A program made the position numbers and the translations under genes. From the NCBI GenBank assembly GCA_050302275.1, contig JBNLAT010000007.1:32296-96295 (forward strand): a stretch of DNA of 64,000 nucleotides. The letters are read 5' to 3'. Below are positions 26,567-35,773 of the stretch, one piece after another. The DNA comes from JAPHTQ01 sp050302275. GTDB lineage: Bacteria > Pseudomonadota > Gammaproteobacteria > Thiohalomonadales > Thiohalomonadaceae. The notes beneath the pieces are model-generated. The model searched no databases, was not told the origin of the DNA, and worked only from the letters and a program-made list of their open reading frames with translations. How positions within the stretch are numbered: position 1 is the first letter of the stretch; every line of letters starts with the position of its first letter.

Positions 26567-28113
26567 AACGGGATCGCACCGACAAATCGCAGCACGAAGA
26601 GACGCCGGTTGCCGATGTCACCTTCCTACTTGAAGGGACGTTTCCCTATGTATCGGGCGGTGTCTCCAGTTGGGTCAATGAAATCATCCGTGGTTTCCCT
26701 GAGCTGAAATTTGCCGCGATCTTTATCGGTAGTCGCCGTGAAGATTATGGCGAAATGAAATACGAACTGCCGGACAATCTGATCTCGCTACAGACTTACT
26801 ACCTGTTCGACGACAACGAAGACCCAGAACCGAAGCCGGTCAAGGCCGATCCTTCGTTAATGAACGACGTGCGTGCCATGCATGATCGATTCCGGGACAA
26901 TGCCGATAATCCCGAGGAGTGGCTGGCCCAGGTGGCAAAAGAGTGTCGTCCCGGCGGTGCGCTGGATCGTGCGACCTTTCTGCATAGTCGTGGTGCCTGG
27001 GATTACATCAGTGAGATGTTTCGCGCCCACTGCAACGATCCCTCCTTCACCGACTACTTCTGGACCGTGCGCATTATCCATGCCCCGATCTGGAAACTGG
27101 TTGAGATCGCCATGAACTGTCCACCCAGTCGGATATACCATGCGGTGTCGACCGGTTATGCGGGTTTTCTTGGCGCGCTATTGAAACTGATCTACCAGCG
27201 CCCACTGCTGCTCTCCGAGCACGGGATTTACACCAAGGAACGGCGCATCGATCTCTACCAGGCACAGTGGATCAGCGATAACCGCGGTATCTTCGAGCGT
27301 GAGGTCGGTGAAGTCAGCCATTTCCGTCGCATGTGGATACGTTTCTTCGAAGCACTGGGACGTGTCACTTACAGCATGTCGGATGATATCGTCGCGCTGT
27401 ACGAGGCCAATCGACTGCGCCAGATCAACGACGGCGCCCCTGCCGAACGCACCTGTAACATCCCCAACGGTATCGACGTACAGAAATTCGCTGCGTTGCG
27501 TCCGCTACGCCCCAAAACCCCGCCGCCGATATTCTGCCTTATCGGTCGGGTGGTACCGATCAAGGACATCAAAACCTTTATCCGTGCTGCACGGGTGGTG
27601 ATCTCCCACCTGCCGGAAGCGGAAGCCTGGATCGCCGGTCCCGAAGCAGAAGATCCTGCCTATGCGGAAGAGTGTCATCATCTCGCCAACAGCCTTGGTC
27701 TGGAAGAGAAGGTCCGTTTCCTCGGTTTCCAGAAACTGACTGAACTGATGCCAAAGATTAGCGTCGTTGTGCTGAGCTCGATCAGTGAAGCACTGCCGCT
27801 GGTGATGCTGGAGGGTTACGCCGCAGGAGTACCTGCAGTGACCACCGACGTCGGTTCCTGTCAGCAGCTGGTCTACGGCCTGGATGAAGAGGACAAAGCG
27901 CTCGGTGCATCGGGGGAAGTGGTCGGTATCGCCGATCCTCAGGCACTGGCCGAGGCAATCAAACGCCTGCTGACTGATCACGACGCCTGGCAAAGAGCCA
28001 GTGAAGCCTCGATGGCTCGTGTCGAACGTTATTACGCCCAGGAGCTGATGTACGACCGCTACGGCTCCATTTACCAGAAGCTACTATCATGGCCGGAATC
28101 GGATTCGAACTGA
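26563..28113 (+). CDS. pelF: PelF family GT4 glycosyltransferase
   Basis: 516 residues, a soluble GT-B glycosyltransferase of family 4 that polymerises Pel from UDP-sugars at the inner membrane. The N-terminal domain contains the PelF-specific LLEGTFPYVSGGVSSWVNE. The C-terminal nucleotide-binding domain has IGRVVPIKDIKTFI and the EX7E motif in SEALPLVMLEGYAAG. PelF uses UDP-linked substrates. Its 3' end overlaps pelG by 25 bases. Confidence 0.96.
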   Translation: MKRDRTDKSQHEETPVADVTFLLEGTFPYVSGGVSSWVNEIIRGFPELKFAAIFIGSRREDYGEMKYELPDNLISLQTYYLFDDNEDPEPKPVKADPSLMNDVRAMHDRFRDNADNPEEWLAQVAKECRPGGALDRATFLHSRGAWDYISEMFRAHCNDPSFTDYFWTVRIIHAPIWKLVEIAMNCPPSRIYHAVSTGYAGFLGALLKLIYQRPLLLSEHGIYTKERRIDLYQAQWISDNRGIFEREVGEVSHFRRMWIRFFEALGRVTYSMSDDIVALYEANRLRQINDGAPAERTCNIPNGIDVQKFAALRPLRPKTPPPIFCLIGRVVPIKDIKTFIRAARVVISHLPEAEAWIAGPEAEDPAYAEECHHLANSLGLEEKVRFLGFQKLTELMPKISVVVLSSISEALPLVMLEGYAAGVPAVTTDVGSCQQLVYGLDEEDKALGASGEVVGIADPQALAEAIKRLLTDHDAWQRASEASMARVERYYAQELMYDRYGSIYQKLLSWPESDSN

Positions 28114-29459
28114 GAAAACTGTTAAGGCGTAACAGTTTTGCCGGACTGTTGCAGGCCTACACCTACGCCGGGATTATCAGCGCCGGACCGTGGGTGCTCT
28201 CCATTATCGGCATTCTGCTCATCGGTATTCTCAGCGTTGGCACCTTCGCCAAACCACAGGCAGTGGTTCAGTTTCAGGTAACGGTTACCTACGTCATGGC
28301 CGCATCATTGATCCTGACCGGCCTGGTGCAACTCGCTTTCACCCGCTTTATAGCCGACCGGCTGTTCGAGAAAAAAACCGACTGGGTACTACCTAACTTC
28401 AATGGTCTTTTGCTGGTCGTGATCTGCATTAGCGGTGTTCTCGGTTTGTTAGCGGCACTGTTTCTCTTCCCGCATCAATCAGTACTCTACCGTCTGCTAC
28501 TGATAGCTGCCTTCGTCATCCTCAGTGCCACCTGGATCGCCACCGTCTTTCTTTCCGGGATGAAAAAATACAAGGAGATCGTACTGGTCTTCTTTCTCGG
28601 CTATCTGGTGGTCATCGGTGCCGCATTACAGTTTCGCCCCTACGGACTGGAAGGATTGATGAGCGGTTTCGTACTCGGTCACCTGCTACTACTTAGCGGC
28701 ATGATTGAGCTGGTCTACCGAGAATTCAGCTCCAAGCGCGGCGTCAGTTTTGAACTATTCCGTCCCCGCGCCATGTATACCTCACTGCTATTTACCGGCC
28801 TGTTCTACAACGCGGCGATCTGGGCCGACAAATTTATCTTCTGGTTTACCCCGGAAACCAGTCAGGCGGTGATTGGACCGCTACGCGCCTCGGTGATCTA
28901 CGACCTGCCGATCTTCCTCGCCTATCTCTCGATCATTCCGGGCATGGCGGTGTTTCTGGTACGCATCGAAACCGACTTCGTCGAGTATTACGACAAATTC
29001 TACGACTGCGTACGAGACGGCGCACCGCTATCCACTATCGAACACACTCGCAACAAACTGGTTTTCTCCGCCCGTCAGGGCCTGCTCGATATCACCAAAG
29101 TACAAAGCATCACCGTGGTGATCATCATTGCCGTTGGTGAACAACTGCTGCAATGGCTCGGCATCTCGCAACTCTACCTGCCGTTGCTCTATATCGACGT
29201 AGTCGCTACCGCACTACAGGTAGTGCTACTCGGCATCCTCAACATTCTCTTCTATCTGGACAAGCGACGTATCGTCCTCGCTCTCACCGGCCTGTTCCTT
29301 TTCAGCAATATTCTCTTCAGCTGGATCAGTATCCAGCTCGGTGCATCCTTCTTCGGATACGGCTTCGCCCTCAGCCTGCTGCTCACCGTTGTTGTTGGCC
29401 TGTGGTGGCTCAACCGGCGCTTCGAAAACCTGGAATACGAAACCTTCATGTTGCAGTAA
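28089..29459 (+). CDS. pelG: PelG multi-pass inner-membrane Pel transporter
   Basis: 456 residues, the same length as P. aeruginosa PelG. The N terminus MAGIGFELRKLLRRNSFAG is strongly conserved. About twelve hydrophobic segments run through the protein, which resembles the MATE/MOP flippase fold. PelG is thought to carry the growing polymer across the inner membrane with PelD, PelE and PelF. It is the last pel gene; no clear intrinsic terminator is seen in the short gap after it, where base composition turns AT-rich. Confidence 0.95.
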   Translation: MAGIGFELRKLLRRNSFAGLLQAYTYAGIISAGPWVLSIIGILLIGILSVGTFAKPQAVVQFQVTVTYVMAASLILTGLVQLAFTRFIADRLFEKKTDWVLPNFNGLLLVVICISGVLGLLAALFLFPHQSVLYRLLLIAAFVILSATWIATVFLSGMKKYKEIVLVFFLGYLVVIGAALQFRPYGLEGLMSGFVLGHLLLLSGMIELVYREFSSKRGVSFELFRPRAMYTSLLFTGLFYNAAIWADKFIFWFTPETSQAVIGPLRASVIYDLPIFLAYLSIIPGMAVFLVRIETDFVEYYDKFYDCVRDGAPLSTIEHTRNKLVFSARQGLLDITKVQSITVVIIIAVGEQLLQWLGISQLYLPLLYIDVVATALQVVLLGILNILFYLDKRRIVLALTGLFLFSNILFSWISIQLGASFFGYGFALSLLLTVVVGLWWLNRRFENLEYETFMLQ

Positions 29460-29575
29460 TTGGTGTTTAGCGAGGAATGAGGGTATGTTATTACTCAACT
29501 ATAATTATGCAGGGAAGCTAGTCTCACCAAGTTTCGTTTGACTACACTTAATCCATATCTTGCATCAAATGGAAA

Positions 29576-30478
29576 ATGAACCGAATCCTTTTACGACACG
29601 GCAATACCATACGAAAATTCATATCCTTTTATCAAAATGAAAAGGATGGTTCGCTATACATAACTCAAAAGCGTGCCGGAGAAACAGCGTACACCTCATA
29701 TCATCACATAAGCGATCCGGAACCTGAACCAAAATATATCCGCACCATAACTTCCAGGCAATCGAAAAGCTTTGAGGTGCATTACCACACATCCGGAAGA
29801 ATTAACTACCCTGAACCAGAATTCGAAAGTATCTACGGGGAACCACTAACACGCATCACCAAGCCATTCTGGTTCGCAAGCTTTGTTATCCGCAGTTTCT
29901 CTACGTTAGATAAACATGACACAATGTTAACGAAGACTGATTTCACTTTTTCACTGGAAGGTGATCGTAATAAACCACGACAGTTCGACATATGTATAAG
30001 CCCAAGTGGATCGCATATAACAAATTACGGCCTAGGCCATTGCTACTTCACCTATGCGCCATTTTATACATTAAATATTATAGAAACCGAAAAGCCCGTG
30101 TTCGATAGTGAACGCGACAGAAAATTCTCATTACTCGCACCACGCAAAGGATTATTTTCTAAACAAGAGATTGCCAGAGAGGTCGCGCACATCGAATTTC
30201 AGCAAAAACGGTACGGTCATAATGGACCGATTATCCACGGTCCAAATGCTAACAATGAATACCGAATAATATTTCAAACTGCGGCAACATCCATCCCAAA
30301 CGTTTTGGCAGAATTCCCTGATAGGACATGGAAAATAGATATTATTTGTGTATCAAAATCAGAGGTTCGCCTTAGAGTTATTAATGGTAGCGGTAATATA
30401 GTCAAAACTCCGGTTGAATTTTCTCGTGTCAAACTCAGTGACAATACAGCGACATTATGCGTTGATAAGAATACGTAG
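29576..30478 (+). CDS. Hypothetical AT-rich protein
   Basis: A 300-residue predicted soluble protein with no signal peptide or membrane segment and no family I recognise. It is rich in Ser, Thr, Tyr and Asn, with several beta-like stretches such as FTFSLEGDRNKPRQFDICIS. Its codon use is much more AT-rich than the pel genes before it, which suggests recent transfer. It starts MNRILLRHGNTIRKFISFYQ, and no convincing ribosome site is seen. Downstream lies a dispersed palindromic repeat. It is probably a real gene because of its length in an otherwise GC-rich region, but its role is unknown. Confidence 0.6.
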   Translation: MNRILLRHGNTIRKFISFYQNEKDGSLYITQKRAGETAYTSYHHISDPEPEPKYIRTITSRQSKSFEVHYHTSGRINYPEPEFESIYGEPLTRITKPFWFASFVIRSFSTLDKHDTMLTKTDFTFSLEGDRNKPRQFDICISPSGSHITNYGLGHCYFTYAPFYTLNIIETEKPVFDSERDRKFSLLAPRKGLFSKQEIAREVAHIEFQQKRYGHNGPIIHGPNANNEYRIIFQTAATSIPNVLAEFPDRTWKIDIICVSKSEVRLRVINGSGNIVKTPVEFSRVKLSDNTATLCVDKNT

Positions 30479-30543
30479 AGGCAGATTACTAAGTAAGGTT
30501 AGAAGTAACTTTACTCACCTCACCCGTCTGCACCCAGAAACAC

Positions 30544-30684
30544 GGGGGCTTCTAAAAATTCGATCAAGACGATGAGTGCAAGGCGGAAAGCGCCGAGAAA
30601 GCGGAGTTTACACGGAGTAAATGAGCATTTTGAGGCGCTTTTCAACGCCGCAATCGCGGCTTGAGTGGATTTTCAGAGGTGCCC
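30544..30684. repeat. Dispersed palindromic repeat, copy 2
   Basis: A non-coding element of about 140 bp. Its core (GAGTTTACACGGAGTAAATG near 30605) resembles the reverse complement of the core of the repeat at 9535-9667, with matching flanks (GCAAGGCG, CGAG-AA-GC). The ends GGGGGCTTCTAAAAATTC and GGATTTTCAGAGGTGCCC form imperfect inverted arms. It lies between the AT-rich gene and the terminator of the small gene at 30734, in the opposite orientation to copy 1. Confidence 0.7.
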
Positions 30685-30685
30685 G

Positions 30686-30718
30686 TAAAAAACCCCGCCA
30701 TACGGCGGGTTTTTATTG
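30686..30718. terminator. Bidirectional intrinsic terminator
   Basis: A stem CCCGCC-ATAC-GGCGGG is flanked by an A-run on the left and TTTTTAT on the right, so it can end transcription from both sides: the AT-rich gene on the plus strand and the small gene at 30734 on the minus strand. Confidence 0.85.
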
Positions 30719-30733
30719 GACACAATCAGGCTA

Positions 30734-30907
30734 TTAGCCGTTGGCAGAGCAAACCAGCTCTTCCATGATCTTGCCGCTTTCGACTTCGTCGATGATCTTC
30801 TGGTATTCGGGGCTAATGGGGCAGCCGCAGGAGTGTTCTTTGGTGGCGTGCAGGCGCGCCTGTTCAACGTGCCACTGCGCGACTTTCAGGTGCTGATCAA
30901 CGTTCAT
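30734..30907 (-). CDS. Small cysteine-containing protein, unknown function
   Basis: A 57-residue protein starting MNVDQHLKVAQWHVEQARLH, with a CGC pair in the middle (HSCGCPISPEY) and one Cys near the end (EELVCSANG). The ATG at 30907 has GGAG six bases upstream, and an intrinsic terminator follows 16 bases after the stop; together these support a real gene despite its size. The cysteines could bind metal. No family is recognised. An upstream ATG four codons earlier is also in frame. Confidence 0.7.
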   Translation of the reverse strand: MNVDQHLKVAQWHVEQARLHATKEHSCGCPISPEYQKIIDEVESGKIMEELVCSANG

Positions 30908-31070
30908 TTCATTCTCCAAACATTTCTTATCGGTGGGATAGTGGAAGCGATGAATATACTGGATGGGGGAGGCAAAAACAATCCCGAGTCAAATACTGGG
31001 TAATAAATTATTAAGATGGAACTTAAAATTCAATACGTGTAGCCAAACACAGGGGTGCCCCTGAAAAATA

Positions 31071-31102
31071 TCCCGTTACCCCACCTGGCGAGTTATCGGC
31101 TA
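31071..31102. repeat. Degenerate copy of the nifJ terminator palindrome
   Basis: The sequence TCCCGTTACCCCACCTGGCG (31071 on) resembles the terminator palindrome at 32109-32141 but with the stem decayed. It sits in the 270-bp gap between the small gene and the M48 protease gene, where no gene is seen. Read on the minus strand it is followed by a short T-run, so it may still act weakly as the end of the protease transcript. Confidence 0.5.
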
Positions 31103-31177
31103 CAACTTTTCCGTCGCATGATCATGGGAGTTGCTGTGAAAATTTATCGAGCTGGGGATTAGCCTTGCCTCTGCGAC

Positions 31178-31978
31178 TCAGTCACTTGCCCGAGCGGCTT
31201 TTTTCGCTTCGAGGTAAACCGGCCTCCATTTGACGGCAAGTTTGCGCAACGTCTCCTGCCGGTTGCCGGGACTGGGGTGGGTACTCAAAAATTGCGGTGG
31301 CCCGCTTCCACTCACCGACTCCATCTTCTGCCACAGGGTGGCGGCAGCATCAGGATCGTAACCGGCGCGTGCAGCCAATTCGATACCAATTTCATCCGCC
31401 TCACTCTCTCCCTCGCGACTGTTCGGTAATTCCACTGCCAGCTTGGCAGCAATCGCCGCACCGGCAATGGTTGCCGTGTCGTTGTCATTTGCGGCACCGA
31501 TAAGCACGATTCCCAGTGAGCTCATCATCGCCACTGACATCCGCTCGGCAGTATGATTGGCGAGGGCGTGGGATATCTCGTGTCCCATCACCTGCGCCAG
31601 TTCATCATCGGTGGGTTTAATCTTCTCCAACAAGCCAGTGTAAACCGCCATCTTACCCCCAGCCATGCACCAGGCATTGACCGTCTCCGGCTCATCAATC
31701 ACCTTTACCTCCCACTGCCACTCACCACTTTCAGGACGCTTTTTTACCGCTTGCGTTATCAGCCGAGTGGTAATCCTGTCGATGCGCCCAAGAATCACTT
31801 TATCGCTTACCAGTTTACCTTCCTCATCCAGTTCCTTGAGGGTGCTGGTATATGCCTGTTTGGAGGCGGAAATCGCCTGTTTCTCCGAGACCAGCATGAG
31901 TTGCGAGCGACCAGTAAGACTGGTGGCACAGCCAACGAGCAACAGAAGAAGGAGTGAAAATAGAAATGACCGTTTCAT
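31178..31978 (-). CDS. M48-family zinc metallopeptidase lipoprotein
   Basis: 266 residues with a lipoprotein signal (MKRSFLFSLLLLLLVGCATS, Cys in LVGC). The M48 protease core has the zinc motif HEISH (VMGHEISHALANH, about residues 130-142) and the third ligand in SEADEIG. It resembles LoiP/YcaL-type envelope proteases that take part in outer-membrane quality control. It sits alone between the small protein gene and nifJ. A GGAAGC ribosome site precedes the ATG. The substrate is not predictable. Confidence 0.9.
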   Translation of the reverse strand: MKRSFLFSLLLLLLVGCATSLTGRSQLMLVSEKQAISASKQAYTSTLKELDEEGKLVSDKVILGRIDRITTRLITQAVKKRPESGEWQWEVKVIDEPETVNAWCMAGGKMAVYTGLLEKIKPTDDELAQVMGHEISHALANHTAERMSVAMMSSLGIVLIGAANDNDTATIAGAAIAAKLAVELPNSREGESEADEIGIELAARAGYDPDAAATLWQKMESVSGSGPPQFLSTHPSPGNRQETLRKLAVKWRPVYLEAKKAARASD

Positions 31979-32100
31979 GGATGCTTCCAGACCAATTTGA
32001 ACAGGCTAAAGGTACAATGTTGAAGATAGAAGAAAAACCCCTTGCTTCCAGTGACATGGCTCAAAACCTCCACTGACGAATCCGCCTCCAGCAACTTCGC

Positions 32101-32141
32101 CAAAAAATAACCCGTTACCTCGCCTGGCGAGATAACGGGTT
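32101..32141 (-). terminator. Intrinsic terminator of nifJ
   Basis: A long palindrome (AACCCGTTA at 32109-32117 pairs with TAACGGGTT at 32133-32141, with an inner CTCGC/GCGAG stem) is followed on the minus strand by ATTTTTT. It lies 40 bases past the nifJ stop and ends the two-gene oxidoreductase operon. Confidence 0.85.
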
Positions 32142-32180
32142 ACACTTCCCCCATCTTATTATCTTGTGGTGCTTGCTTTA

Positions 32181-35100
32181 CTACATGGTTGGCTGGAACT
32201 CCGAGGGCGCCTGCTTCGCCATATGCTCATAGGTCTGCCAACGCAGGTCCAGCGACTCCTGAGCCAGTTGCATCAAACGCTTCGCCTCTTCAGGGTTATT
32301 CTTCTGCAACAGCTTGTAACGCTGTTCGTTGTAAGCGAACTCTTCCAGCTTAATAGTCGGCGAAGTGGAGTCGAGAATGAACGGTCGACGTCCCGCCTTG
32401 CGCAGTTCCGGGTTGTAGCGAATCAGCGGCCAGTAACCAGAATCCACTGCCTTTTGCTGCTGCGACAGACCATCACGCAGATCGATGCCGTGAGCAATGC
32501 AGGGGCTGTAGGCAAGGATGATCGATGGCCCCGGGTAAGCCTCCGCTTCACGCATCGCCTGCAGGGTCTGTTGCGGATTAGCGCCCATCGCCACACGGGC
32601 AACATAGACGTTACCGTAGGAGATCGCCTGTAATGCCAGATCTTTCTTGGTGACTGCTTTACCGGCAGCGGCGAACTTGGCAGTAGCCGCGATCGGGGTC
32701 GACTTGGAGGCCTGGCCACCGGTGTTGGAGTAGACCTCAGTATCGAGTACCAGCACGTTGATGTTACGGCCTGAGGCAAGCGCGTGATCGAGACCGGATG
32801 AACCGATGTCGTAGGCCCAGCCGTCGCCGCCCACCAGCCACACTGAACGACGTACCAAATGGTCGGCCATGCTGTATAGCGTACGGGCACGTGGATCATC
32901 GATCTCCTGCAGACGTTTCTTCAGCTCTGCCACCCGATCACGCTGACGGCGCATCTGGTTACCGATCTCCTGACTGGTATCAAGCAGTGAATCGATGAAC
33001 TCCTTCTCAAAGTGATCGCTCATCTGTGCCAACAGGTGTTTTGCCATTGCGGTCTGCTGGTCGGCAGAAACACGCATCCCCAGCCCGAATTCGGCGTTGT
33101 CTTCAAACAGTGAGTTAGACCAGGCCGGACCACGCCCTTCCTTGTTCACTGTCCACGGTGTCGCCGGCAGGTTACCACCATAGATAGAGGAACAACCGGT
33201 CGCGTTGGCCACCAGCAGGCGCGGACCAAACAGCTGAGTCAGCAGGCGCACGTAAGGGGTTTCACCACAACCGGCACAGGCACCGGAGAATTCGAACAGC
33301 GGTTCCAGATATTGTGCACCACGTACAGAGGCGAAGTTAACCGTTGAACGACGGTTAACCGGAATGGTGTCGAAGAACTCGATGTTCCTCTTGCCGTCTT
33401 CCAGCAACGGTGCTTTGGCGGTCATATTGATCGCCTTACGTGACTTGTCGTTAAGATCAAACGCCGGACAGGCCTCGACACAGAGACCGCAACCGGTGCA
33501 ATCCTCTACATAGATTTGCAGCGTGTAACGGGTCTCCGGAAAACCGCGTGCGGTAACCGGCGCGGACTCGAAACTCTTCGGTGCCTTATCCAGAATCTCT
33601 TCGTTATAGAAGCGCGCACGAATAACACTGTGCGGGCAGACGAAGGAGCAGTTGCCGCACTGGATACAGGTTTGCGGTTCCCACTTCGGAACGAAGTCGG
33701 CAATGTTACGCTTTTCCCAACGGGCGGTGCCGCTTGGATAGGTGCCATCCATCGGGATCATGGAAACCGGCAGATCGTCGCCGCGACCGGCAAGCATCGG
33801 CGCGGTTACTTCCTGAACGAATTGCGGCGCCTTCGGTGAAACCACCGGTTTCATCGCACGTTTGGAGCTGACTTTCTTCGGTACCTTGACCTGGTGCAGG
33901 TGATCCAGTGATGCGTCCACCGCCTTGAAGTTAAGGTCGACGATTTCCTGACCTTTACGCATGTAGGTCTTCTCGATTGCCTTCTTGATCTTGGCAATCG
34001 CCTCATCACGCGGCAAAACACCGGAGAGGGCGAAGAAGCAGGTCTGCATGATGGTGTTAATGCGACGCCCCATCCCAGCATTACGGGCAACAGTGGTCGC
34101 ATCGATAACATAAAACTCCAGCTCTTTTTCGATAATCTGCTGCTGCACCGGCTCCGGCAGTTCATCCCATACCTTGTCGGGACCGACCGGACTATTGAGC
34201 AGGAACACCGCCTTGGGTGCCGCGTTATCCAGCATCTCCACCTGATCGATGAAGTTGGATTTATGGCAGGCGATAAAGTTGGCCGAAGTAATCAGATAAG
34301 GTGAGCGGATCTCGTCGGGACCGAAGCGCAGGTGCGAGGTCGTTTGCGAACCCGCCTTCTTTGAGTCGTAAACGAAGTAACCCTGACAGTTAAGGTCGGT
34401 GCTTTCACCGATGATCTTGATCGAGTTCTTATTAGCGGAAACAGTACCGTCTGAACCGAGGCCATAGAACATGGCGCGGGTGACATTGGCTGCTTCGATA
34501 TCGAATGATGGATCGTATTCGATACTGGTCTGGGTCACGTCGTCGACAATACCGATGGTGAAGTGGTTCTTCGGTTTTTCTGCATCCAGATTTTCCAACA
34601 CACCCTTGGCCATCGCCGGGGTGAACTCTTTGGATGAGAGACCGTAACGACCACCGATAACCAGCGGCATCTTTTTGATCAAGCCGCTGCCCGCAGCTTC
34701 GGCCAGTGCGGTGACCACGTCCTGATAGAGCGGCTCGCCTGCAGCGCCCGGCTCCTTGGTGCGGTCGAGCACGGCGATACGCTTTACGCTCTTCGGCAAC
34801 GCACCAATCAGATGCTGCATGCTGAAAGGACGGAACAGACGCACAGTGACGACACCGTATTTGCCACCGTCGGCGTTGAGCTTCTTGATCGTCTCTTCCA
34901 TGGTCTGGGTACCAGAACCCATCATCACCACCACGTTCTCCGCCTTCGGATCGCCGAAGTAGTCGAACAGGTGATACTGACGACCGGTCAGCTTGGCCAG
35001 CTCGTCCATCGTCTCCTGCACGATCTCAGGTACCGCAGCGTAGTACGGGTTAGCACTCTCACGACCCTGGAAGTAAACGTCCGGGTTCTGTGCGGTACCG

Positions 35101-35762
35101 CGAATGAACGGGTTATCCGGATTCAGCGCACGGTTACGGTGAGCGATAACCAGTTCGTCATCGATCATCGCGCGGATCTGCTCATCCGGGATCAGGCTGA
35201 TTTTGTTGATCTCGTGCGAGGTACGAAAGCCGTCGAAGAAGTTGATAAACGGTACGCGCGCTTTCAGGGTCGCGGCGTGACAAATGAGCGCCGCATCGTG
35301 CGCCTCCTGTACCGAACAGGAACCGAGCATCGCCCAGCCGGTCATCCGTGCGGCCATTACGTCCTGATGGTCACCAAAGATGGAGAGTGCCTGTGCAGCG
35401 ATGGAACGGGCCGCGACGTGGAAAACTGTGGAAGTTAACTCACCGGCGATCTTGAACATGTTGGGCAGCATCAACAGCAAACCCTGCGATGCGGTGTAAG
35501 TCGTCGTCAGGGCACCGGTCTGCAATGCGCCGTGCGCGGTACCGGCGGCACCGCCCTCGCTCTGCATTTCGATAACCTGCGGTACTTCGCCCCAGATGTT
35601 CTGCACACCCTGAGTGGCCCACAAATCGGACAGCTCCGACATATCCGATGACGGGGTGATCGGATAGATCGAGCAAATATCGCTAACCCGATAGGCAATG
35701 TGTGCAGCGGCGTGACCGCCGTCGACGGTAACCTGTTTAATTTTATTTTCTTGCTTACTCAT
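32181..35762 (-). CDS. nifJ: Pyruvate:ferredoxin (flavodoxin) oxidoreductase
   Basis: About 1193 residues, a full-length single-chain PFOR. It interconverts pyruvate + CoA and acetyl-CoA + CO2 using ferredoxin or flavodoxin. The N-terminal domain has AYRVSDICSIYPITPSSDMSE. Two [4Fe-4S] ferredoxin motifs are in the middle (CIQCGNCSFVCP and CTGCGLCVEACP). The C-terminal thiamine-diphosphate domain has ACAGCGETPY and GGDGWAYDIG with TEVYSNTGGQ. The ATG at 35762 is preceded by AAGGA; the frame begins five codons earlier inside the neighbour's stop region. Only 11 bases separate it from the flavoprotein gene upstream, so the two are one operon. Confidence 0.97.
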   Translation of the reverse strand: MSKQENKIKQVTVDGGHAAAHIAYRVSDICSIYPITPSSDMSELSDLWATQGVQNIWGEVPQVIEMQSEGGAAGTAHGALQTGALTTTYTASQGLLLMLPNMFKIAGELTSTVFHVAARSIAAQALSIFGDHQDVMAARMTGWAMLGSCSVQEAHDAALICHAATLKARVPFINFFDGFRTSHEINKISLIPDEQIRAMIDDELVIAHRNRALNPDNPFIRGTAQNPDVYFQGRESANPYYAAVPEIVQETMDELAKLTGRQYHLFDYFGDPKAENVVVMMGSGTQTMEETIKKLNADGGKYGVVTVRLFRPFSMQHLIGALPKSVKRIAVLDRTKEPGAAGEPLYQDVVTALAEAAGSGLIKKMPLVIGGRYGLSSKEFTPAMAKGVLENLDAEKPKNHFTIGIVDDVTQTSIEYDPSFDIEAANVTRAMFYGLGSDGTVSANKNSIKIIGESTDLNCQGYFVYDSKKAGSQTTSHLRFGPDEIRSPYLITSANFIACHKSNFIDQVEMLDNAAPKAVFLLNSPVGPDKVWDELPEPVQQQIIEKELEFYVIDATTVARNAGMGRRINTIMQTCFFALSGVLPRDEAIAKIKKAIEKTYMRKGQEIVDLNFKAVDASLDHLHQVKVPKKVSSKRAMKPVVSPKAPQFVQEVTAPMLAGRGDDLPVSMIPMDGTYPSGTARWEKRNIADFVPKWEPQTCIQCGNCSFVCPHSVIRARFYNEEILDKAPKSFESAPVTARGFPETRYTLQIYVEDCTGCGLCVEACPAFDLNDKSRKAINMTAKAPLLEDGKRNIEFFDTIPVNRRSTVNFASVRGAQYLEPLFEFSGACAGCGETPYVRLLTQLFGPRLLVANATGCSSIYGGNLPATPWTVNKEGRGPAWSNSLFEDNAEFGLGMRVSADQQTAMAKHLLAQMSDHFEKEFIDSLLDTSQEIGNQMRRQRDRVAELKKRLQEIDDPRARTLYSMADHLVRRSVWLVGGDGWAYDIGSSGLDHALASGRNINVLVLDTEVYSNTGGQASKSTPIAATAKFAAAGKAVTKKDLALQAISYGNVYVARVAMGANPQQTLQAMREAEAYPGPSIILAYSPCIAHGIDLRDGLSQQQKAVDSGYWPLIRYNPELRKAGRRPFILDSTSPTIKLEEFAYNEQRYKLLQKNNPEEAKRLMQLAQESLDLRWQTYEHMAKQAPSEFQPTM

Positions 35763-35773
35763 GCTGTTCCTTT

